NCBI GenBank assembly: GCA_030144725.1 | Contig: JASKMD010000003.1 | Span: forward strand, 6,067,480 to 6,131,479 | Origin: Haematococcus lacustris | Lineage: Eukaryota > Chlorophyta > Chlorophyceae > Chlamydomonadales > Haematococcaceae | Reading direction: 5' to 3' | Length of the DNA stretch: 64,000 nucleotides | Translations under genes and position numbers: made by a program | Notes under the pieces: model-generated | What the model was told of the DNA's origin: nothing | The model's database searches: none | What the model saw: only the letters and a program-made list of their open reading frames with translations | Shown here: positions 57,001 to 64,000 of the stretch, in pieces | Layout: the number at the start of each line of letters is the position of its first letter | Position numbering within the stretch: position 1 is the stretch's first letter

Positions 57001-60000
57001 TCTGCCCCGATTCCGGCCCTAGCCCTGATTCCTGCTCTGCAGCCACAGCCCCTCAACCCCCCAGCCCCTGACCCTGCTGTACAGAAAAGGATCCCCCTAT
57101 TCCCAACCCACTGCTCCAGCGCCTGGCCCTCCCCCACTGTGGCCCTGGCCCTAACCCTGCAAGCCCCTGCTACCCCCAGCCCCTGACCCTGTATAACTGG
57201 CTGCAGGTGGCGGCAGTGCACCGCCAGCTAAGCCGCAACGCCCCCCGCAGCATTGAGGTCTCCATGGCCTTCATCCAATCAACAACCTCTGCCCATGCCC
57301 CAGCCCCTGACCCAACCCCTGGGGCTATTGCTCCACATCCCAACAAGGCCAGTGACCAAGCACCATTGACGCAAGCACTCCCTGCAGCTGCTCCCCTTCA
57401 TGACGCAGCCAGCAGCCAAGGCCGAGGTGCTTCAAGCAGCCAGGAGCAGCCCCCAGCCAGCATCGAAGCAGCTGTGGCAAGCAGCAGCAACCAGGAGCAG
57501 GTGCCAAGCCAGCCAGGTCAGCAGGATTCGAGCCCAGGTCTTGCTGCTGGTTCACAGCCTGCTGAGGCAGCCAGCCCTGAGGGACCAGGGGGAGGGGGCC
57601 AGCCAGCCGCCATGGTTGTGCTGGGCGCCTCGGCCTTTGAGGACTCAGCTGAAGTGCAGGCAGCCTTTGATGAGGTGAGGTACGGGCAGTGGTTGGGGCT
57701 CAGGGAGGCCAGGGCTCCTTGCACTGCACTGTCTTCCTTGCACTGCCTGGCCCAGGTTAGGTGGCGGCAGAGGGGGCGAGAGGCATGGAGGAGGGAGGAA
57801 GGGAGGAAGGGGGGAAGGGGGAAAGGGGAAGCAAGAGGGCGGGAAGGCAGGGGGGTTAGGGAACAGGGGCAGGGCCCACATGGTGGGAACAAGGGCAGGG
57901 ACCACATTCGGGGAGGTGGAAGGGGTGGCATAGGGAAGGAGGGGAAGGGGGGCATTAGGTGAGTGGGGGGCAGGGGAGCAGGGCCAAGGGGCAGGGGGGT
58001 GAGGGACAGTCAGGGAGGCAGGGTTCAGCATGTGTAGCCGAGTGTCCAGGGCAGGGGCCGCAGCCTAAGTAACCATGAAGGCGAGGGAGGGAGCTGTCGA
58101 GGTGGCTGGGCCAGGGAGCTGGTTCAGTGATGGAGGGCAGGCGGCAAGGAGGTAGGTGGGAATAGATACCCTGATGGGTTGGTCTACTGGGGATCTTGTG
58201 TCCCAAGCAGGGCCGGGGCCAAAGCATGTGTAGCTGTATAGGCTATCTAGGGAGCTGGTGGTCATTTGTTTGTGCAGCAGCAGGACAGGGGCCGCAGCCT
58301 GGGTAGGTTGGCCAGGGAGTTGGCCAGGCAGCTGTTGTGGAGGTGGCTGGGCAAGGGAGACGATGGTCAAACGTTGGGGTTGGTGACAAGGAGGTAGGTG
58401 GGAAAGGACAGCCCAGGTTGCGCAGCTACTGCTGCTGCGTCTGCTACTGCTGCTGGCTGCCGCTGTGGCGCAGGTGCGGACGCTGCTGCCTGACCAGCGG
58501 GCGGTGCTGGAGGACGGACCCCTGCCCTACTTGGAGGTGAGAGCACAGCCCCCTGCTGCATAGGGGCAGGGGCAGGGGCAGGGGCAGGGGCAGGGGCAGG
58601 GGCAGGGGCAGGGGCAGGGGCAGGGGCAGGGGCAGGGGCAGGGGCAGGGGCACCCCATATAACCCTAATCCTAATCCTGGTGCCCGGCTAGGCTGCTCAC
58701 TAAGCTGTCCTGTCTTCATGTCAACCACCACTGCTGGCTGCCCAGTGCCCCTCAGGCCAGGGTCGCAGCTAGACCTGCGACAGGCTCAGGATAGGCAAAG
58801 GGAAAGGTGGTGGGAGTATTCAATTGTTGTAGTCAGCTGTGCATGAAAAGCACGAGAGCAAGCTGCCTCCTTCACCACTCAACCCTCATACTTGGCAGAT
58901 GCTGCAAGACAATGCATCAGGCAATGAGTGTGCACCCGTCCGCACACCCACCGTCCCGCCCGCCTGGACACATGAGTAGGGCACATGAGGCTGCAGCACA
59001 GGGGACATAGCACAGGGGCTGCCACGCACCCTACACAACCTGGCGACCTGTGCGCTGCTTTCACTCACCCGTACAGTGAGGCACCTCGGGCATCCTGCAC
59101 TGCTGGCTCCCCTGTTGCCCACTGCTTATGAGAGGCAAGGGGGAGGGTGGTGGGAGTATCCAACCCCCCCTGTTAGCCCACTGGCCCACTGCCTGCTGCC
59201 CCACTGCCTGCCCCCCTGCCTGCTGCCCCACTGCCTGATGTCCCACTGCCTGCCCCACTGCCTGCTGGCCCCCTGCTGCCCTGGCAGGCTCTGTCCATCC
59301 TCGACGCCGCCTGGAGCTGGCCCCAGCTGTGCCTGTACGGCCATGGCATGTTTGTTGCGGAGGACGCCCTGACCCCTGAGCTGCAGCAGGTGGGTCTGGC
59401 ATTTGCATTGAAGTCTAGCTAGAGTCTCAGGCAGGGGTGCAGTCTGGCAGTCAAGCGGCCAGCAGTGTTGGCTGGGCCAGCATGTCCTCGCGCTAGCTGC
59501 CTTCCTAATCATGAAGCCACCACAGCAGCCATGCAGGCAGCTGCAGCTAGAGGATGACAGGTACCCTTATCAGGCTCAGGGTCGGGCTGTCAGCTCTGGC
59601 CCAACAGCTACAGTCAGATAGCCAGCCGTTTCAGCATAGGGCAACACATCCTCTCCAGTGGTGGTTGTGCCAGCTCTGCCACTCCCACATGCCACTCATA
59701 AAAGCTTTTGCCAGACCACAGTTAGATAGCCAGCGAGGTCTGCTAGGACAACATCCCAGTGGCTCCCATGCCAGGCTGTACCACTGGATTGCTGTCTGCT
59801 GCTGGGTGCTCACGTGGGTTGCCTGCTGCTGCTACGCGCAGTCACTGGCCTCCCTGACCCAGACCATGAGCAGCCCTCGCTCTCTCATCCTGGTGGCACC
59901 CGCTGCACCGCCCTCCCACCTCCCCTCTTCACTCAGCTTCAGGTAAGAACCCGGCAGGCCAGGGCAGGCCATGCAGGCTGTAGTAGGGAGGGGGCGGGGC

Positions 60001-61103
60001 GGGGCGGGGTGGGTGAGGCAGGGGTGCCTCACAGCCCACTGTGGCTGACAGGGCTTGGAAAGGGTTAGCACACCAACACAGCTCAGGTGCACCCTCACAG
60101 CACACTGCGGCTTGCAGGGTTTGAAGAGCGCTTCACCAGCACACCCACATCCTCAGGGTGCGCCTGCTGTGCCCTGCCCAGGGGCGGCTTCTTCCTGAGT
60201 GCGTACGCCATGTGGCCTCGCACCCCAGACGGCCCGGAAGCTGACGGGGACAGCCGGCACGCGCAGTGGGTGGCCGCTGTGAGGCAGGCGGTGGGCAAGG
60301 CGTGCCTGGGGCTGTACGTCAACGAGGTGGGTTTGGGTGCTGCTCTTAAGGCTGCCAGGCTTACTCACAAGCCCTGCGACCATGACTGCATAGTAATCAG
60401 TCACACTGCCATCCCCTCGCAGTGGTGGTGACGTGTGCGTGCTGCCGTACGTCCCAGGCTTGCTGTGCTCATGCATGCACCCCTGGTGTGAGGTAGTGGT
60501 GCAACAGGGTGGCGGCACATACAGTGGTGGCCGCCAGTTCAAAGTGCCTTGCACAGTGGGCGGGTGGTTGTATGAGGGTTTTGACCTGGACACTGGTGGC
60601 CACCAATTCAGGGTCCCTTACACAGTGCGCTGGTGGCTGGGAGCTAGGCTACTCTCCTCGTGGGTGGCCATCCACTCCAGCTTGGTCAATGCCACCCCTT
60701 GTCACTGCTGCACACACACCCAGCCTGTGTGTGCCACAAATGCCAGCAGTGCCCCTATCACAGCCAAGTGCTAAGCTGTGGGTACACGTGTGCATGTGAG
60801 CTGCATCAGGCACCGCCAGGTCTCTGCCTTGTCCCAGCAGGTCTCTGTCTTGTGACCTGCGCCGACCCGGCAGTGACGAGTTTGCCAAACCTTGTATCGC
60901 CTGGCCCGACCTGGTCTGCGATTATCTACATGTGGCTGACACACAGATCTCACCGCCTGCCCTGACCTGGTCTGCACTGTGGCCTCCTGCAGGTCATGTT
61001 AGAGCCTGGCCAGGTGGCCGCCTGCTACAGCCCCCACACCTACACCCGCCTGCAGCGCCTGAAGCGGGAGTGCGACCCGCTAGGGCTGCTGCGCCCGCTG
61101 TGA
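54013..61103 (+). CDS. FAD-linked oxidoreductase, BBE-like (FAD_binding_4)
   Basis: This family oxidises small substrates with flavin often bound covalently; the substrate here is unknown. Exons: 54013-54078, 54163-54301, 54420-54518, 54896-54969, 55515-55656, 56320-56541, 56749-56852, 57207-57674, 58474-58536, 59288-59389, 59842-59942, 60118-60326, 60993-61103. Motifs are RFAVAHRLKVYARGSGHHYAG (a His at the usual 8-alpha-flavin site), VLGPGVTTRQL, GGGNGWGVTQWG with AVDNV, AFLAIVTEFRVRLHP, and a C-terminal SPHTYTRLQRLKRECDP, which fits the BBE tail. The second attachment Cys is not at its usual place. Exon 8 carries about 110 residues of Ala/Gln/Ser-rich insert. Exon 6 appears to use a GC donor. 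The exon 11 to 12 junction does not keep phase, so a micro-exon or an error lies there. Confidence 0.85.
58562..58651. repeat. GGGGCA hexamer array
   Basis: About 15 perfect units lie 25 bases after the donor of oxidase exon 9. It is purine-rich in gene sense, as is the peptidase intron array at 31074. Confidence 0.95.
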
Positions 61104-61698
61104 GGGGGCTGTCGCAGGGCCAACCGTGTAGGTGGAAGGCGCCCATGCCATGTGCATAACTCCCTACATTCTGCCTCCACTCCACTCCATAACTGCCTGC
61201 TGAGCTGAGCTGATGAGGGGGAAGCTGTGAAGCCCGCAAGGGGGATGTGGTAGCCCCAGGCCGGCTCCTACAGCATGAGTGTTGGGCTGGCCTAATGGGA
61301 ATTTGCTTGCCATGGCTATGTCCAAGTTATTGACGAAGACAAGCATCATGGTTGCTGACACTAGGTAGGACAGTTACTGCTATTGGGTCCAAGTATGGTT
61401 TATGAAAGCCATATGAACACAAGGGGTCAGTGCTGTGAGTAGTCATTAGGGAGCTCAATCACCTCGACCTGTCAGTGCCAATGCTCTCATGCCCTTATGC
61501 CAATGCCCTATGCCCGGCTACTACTACTGGATCCAAGCCTGGCTTGGAGGCACGGCCAGTTGATCAGGTGAACCTCATACGCAGCCACAAGGGGGCATGC
61601 GTGAGCGATGTAAGTCACTGGAGTAGCCATCAAGGTAAAATGGCTCAGCTAGTGACAAGGAGCCCGTAAGAACCCTATGAACCCTACTTACCGTGATA
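61104..61698. other. Intergenic: oxidase 3' UTR and BTB gene promoter
   Basis: No coding exon is seen. TGTAA at 61609-61613 lies about 506 bases past the oxidase stop and is a plausible polyadenylation signal. It is also only about 90 bases before the BTB-gene start. Confidence 0.45.
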
Positions 61699-63110
61699 AT
61701 GTTAGTGCAGACGCTTTTCTTGCCGCGCAACACAAGTCGTCCGCTTCATGGCACTTCTCTAGCCACGCATCCTCTCAGCAAGCGCGGCGCCGGCCTGGTG
61801 CTGCAATGCGACAATGGCGAGATAGAGGTGATGCGGGAGCTATTTGAAGTGGTGTCGCCCTTCTTCGGCCAGCTGCTGAGCTCTACCAAAGAGCGCTTCG
61901 TCAAGGTTGTGGCTGAGCAGATGCGTCTGAATTACGCTGCTGTTCCTGAACAAATAGGATACATACGCAGGTCGATGGCACCACCCGCGAGCAGTGGCTG
62001 CTGATCATCAGCCAGCTGTACCCCCTGACACCACTGCCAGACTTGACACTCAAGCAGTTGGGAAGGTGCTGCCAGTGGCTCACAAGGTAGGACAGTCTGG
62101 ACTCCTCCGGCCCCAACCACAGGCAAGGTGTTGGGTGCTTTCTGCCAGGGTTGGGGCCAGGGGGTGGCCAGGGTGTTGCTCGGGCTGCACAGAGAAGCTG
62201 GGTGGGCCGGCTCAGCGGGGGCTGTCAGGGTGCTAGAGCACGGGCAAGAGATGGGATTGGGTCTGTTTGTGCTGATGGTGGTGGCTTCGGGGGTACTGGG
62301 GGCTGGGGTGGGGGTAGTAACTGCAGTTCAATTGCCCCCTTGCTGCAGTTCAATTTTCCAGACCTTCTACAACATCTAGGCACAGCACTGGGGGCAAAGT
62401 TGGCTGCTACCATTCCTGCAAACCAAGACTGGTTCAATTATGTGGCTCACGCAATGCTGCTGGCCCAAAAGTACGAGGTGCCAGGCATGCAGAAGGAGCT
62501 GCTGCAAGGCATCAGCCGCCTGCCTTGGACCATCCAGAAGGAGGGTATTACATGTGCAATAATGTCATGCGACTTCTCCAACGATTTCAGCAAGCTGACA
62601 GGTCAGCTAATAATGGACATTATGAGGGCAGCAAAGGTCCAAGATTGCTTGGTGGCAATCCAGAAGTGCTCAGTGTGCTCTGAGCAAAGAATCCAGTACT
62701 GCTTCGCGTGCAAACAGCATGTCACGTATGGTGGGTGACGCATCTAGCACCACCTGTGCCTCCTGCTGCTCGCCTATTCATCGACATCGTCACCTAGTCA
62801 CTATTGTCGTGTGCCTTTTGCAGGCAATTTGAGATCCGTGAAAGCTATGCAACATGACAAGCCGTGGTTTGCAAAGCCGGGGTTTATGGATCCTAAGGGG
62901 AACAGCGCTTATTGCTTACATAGTGCCTACTCAGCTGGTCTGTCAGTGTCAGTGTGTGGTCTGGTCTGTCTAGCGCCTGAAGACATGCCCCTTGTCATGC
63001 CCCTGTCATGCCCCTGTCATGCCCCGTTAAACTCCACAGCTGGTGGGGCTTGTTCTCAGAATCACTTGCTATGGCAGGTACGGTACACGGCACAGGGCGG
63101 ATGCGTGTAA
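61699..63110 (+). CDS. BTB/POZ-like domain protein
   Basis: BTB domains mediate dimerisation and often adapt substrates to Cullin-3 ligases. Exons: 61699-61905, 61971-62086, 62327-62730, and a last exon from 62824. Exon 1 has LVLQCDNGEIEVMRELFEVV and SPFFGQLLSS, a typical BTB start in which a ligand-like residue set is measured against its neighbours. Exon 2 has VDGTTREQWLLIISQLYPL, and exon 3 has AHAMLLAQKYEVPGMQKEL, the usual closing helix. Near the end of exon 3 a C-x2-C / C-x2-C pair (CSVC, CFAC) suggests a small zinc site. Exon 3 must start at the first of two CTGCAG-TTCAATT acceptors to keep frame. The last exon (NLRSVKAMQHDKP) stays open to 63110, but its true end is unclear. A first exon upstream is possible. 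Confidence 0.65.
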
Positions 63111-63339
63111 GGTCCATTCAGGTTGATTCAGGCTGATTCAGGTTGTACAACGCCATCATCGTAGTGTAGAGTAAAACTTCACAGCTTGTGGGGCTGGTGC
63201 CCGTGATCACTCGCTAGGGCAGATAGGGTACACGGCACAGGTCCGGTTCACGTGGCCCATGCGTGAGGCTCGCATTGCATAGCTGAGTGCCTGTAGGAGA
63301 GCACGCTGACCACCTAGCCTTGCATTAGCCTTGCAACAC
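63111..63339. repeat. Degenerate copy of the BTB-gene 3' region
   Basis: The stretch at about 63180-63240 repeats about 63040-63095 (TGGGGCTTG or TGGGGCTGG, then a CACTTGCTA-like core, then TACACGGCAC), pointing to local tandem duplication. A GATTCAGGTTGATTCAGG repeat lies near 63115-63145. Confidence 0.55.
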
Positions 63340-63620
63340 CCTGGAGCTGTGCTCATTGACTGACGTGCGAGCTCAGCCAGCCAAGGGGAAGGAGTACCCA
63401 GGCTGGGGTTACAAGCGGATGAGAGACCCGTCCACCCGAGACCCAGCAGCAGCAGCAGCAGCAGGAGGCGCTGTAGTGCTGCCTTGCTTGAGGTTTGACC
63501 AGCTGACACCAGTTGATGTTGGTCATCCCAACTCCAGGCCAAAGCCCTGTCACAGGGGTCAAGGTGGAAAAAACAAAACATCAATTTCTAGTGAGGGTCC
63601 ACTCATTCTGCCTGTTATAA
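63340..63620. repeat. Diverged partial copy of the A1/A2 block
   Basis: Shares with 35340-35680 and 46267-46590 the order GGAGCTGTGCTCA, the KGKEYPGWGYKRMRD peptide, a CAG run, TGCCTTGCTTGAG, CCCTGTCACAGGGGTCA and CTAGTGAGGGTCC. This shows the repeat family is dispersed rather than confined to the 35-47 kb region. Confidence 0.75.
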
Positions 63621-63764
63621 CTCCAGCATGCACCGCATCGTTTTATGAGCTTGTGCATGCTTGTGCATGCATCAAGGAGTCAGCTGCAATGGTGACCGCC
63701 TGCTCGCCTGTTTGCCTGCTATTTGAAATGAGTATGGTCAGAGGGAAGGATGTTTCGCAGGAGG

Positions 63765-63940
63765 TCGTGTCAAATTGCCCTTGTCACTATTGTCATGTGC
63801 CTTTTGCAGGCAATGTGCAGACAGTGCAAGCTATGAAACATGACAAGCCGCGTGTCTGTCTAGCTGAAGACATGCCCCTTGTCATGCCCCCAGGGCTTGT
63901 TCTCAAGATTACTGGCTAGGGCAGGTAGGGGTACGTGGTG
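63765..63940 (+). pseudogene. Second copy of the BTB-gene last exon
   Basis: It matches 62790-62868 (intron end, CCTTTTGCAG acceptor, and the exon start encoding AMQHDKP as AMKHDKP). It then matches 62973-63000 (GAAGACATGCCCCTTGTCAT) and 63048-63092, with the material between deleted. The acceptor is intact, so it could act as an alternative terminal exon, but a decayed duplicate is more likely. Confidence 0.6.
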
Positions 63941-64000
63941 CGTGGTACGTGGTGCATGCAACGCTGCCACGGTTACTACTACAGCCTGACCCGGCTAATG

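Overview
The window is nuclear DNA of a green alga. The organism is best read as a GC-rich chlamydomonadalean, perhaps Haematococcus-like; that name is inference and no search was possible. Supporting signs are short exons separated by many GT-AG introns, TGTAA-type polyadenylation motifs 3' of several genes, plant/algal protein families, very long intronic micro- and minisatellites, and a 500-N scaffold gap. The six-frame space is full of Pro/Gly/Arg/Ser repeat ORFs that are satellites, not genes. I rebuilt gene models by hand from splice sites, codon phase and family motifs.

Layout. (1) 0.6-24 kb: four head-to-tail minus-strand genes. They are a cytosolic thioredoxin (5 exons), methionine aminopeptidase 2 (11 exons, all metal ligands present), an RlmI-type rRNA m5C methyltransferase with a PUA-like region and a large low-complexity insert (11 exons), and a class-III PLP enzyme of the ethanolamine-phosphate/phosphohydroxylysine phospho-lyase family (11 exons, one GC-AG intron). 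Their introns carry hexamer and pentamer arrays, the largest being about 110 copies of GGGTCA. (2) 24.4-29.8 kb: a C-rich, intronless plus-strand open frame encoding a RING-like finger and then a Josephin-type cysteine protease with an apparently complete catalytic set. The two halves are separated by a one-base frame change in a C run. The frame dissolves into Pro/Thr repeats and ends in the gap (29,835-30,334). This is the most unusual object here and I infer that it belongs to a retroelement. (3) 30.5-32.3 kb: the 3' exons of an oligopeptidase B-like S9A peptidase. (4) 32.3-53 kb: a gene-poor mosaic. It holds five near-identical tRNA-Arg(ACG) genes in amplified flanks, a duplicated block ending in a GGGGC satellite (about 14 versus 89 copies), a 1.1-1.4 kb tandem duplication carrying a fragment of the upstream phospho-lyase gene, and a 5'-truncated L1-type LINE. 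(5) 54-61.1 kb: a plus-strand FAD-linked (BBE-like) oxidase, about 13 exons. (6) 61.7-63.1 kb: a BTB/POZ-like gene followed by degenerate copies of its last exon.

The genes do not form an operon or one pathway. They are ordinary housekeeping or metabolic loci interrupted by satellite-rich introns and repeat-driven duplications. Exon borders were checked for phase but may be off by a base or two, and 5' ends are the least certain part of every model.
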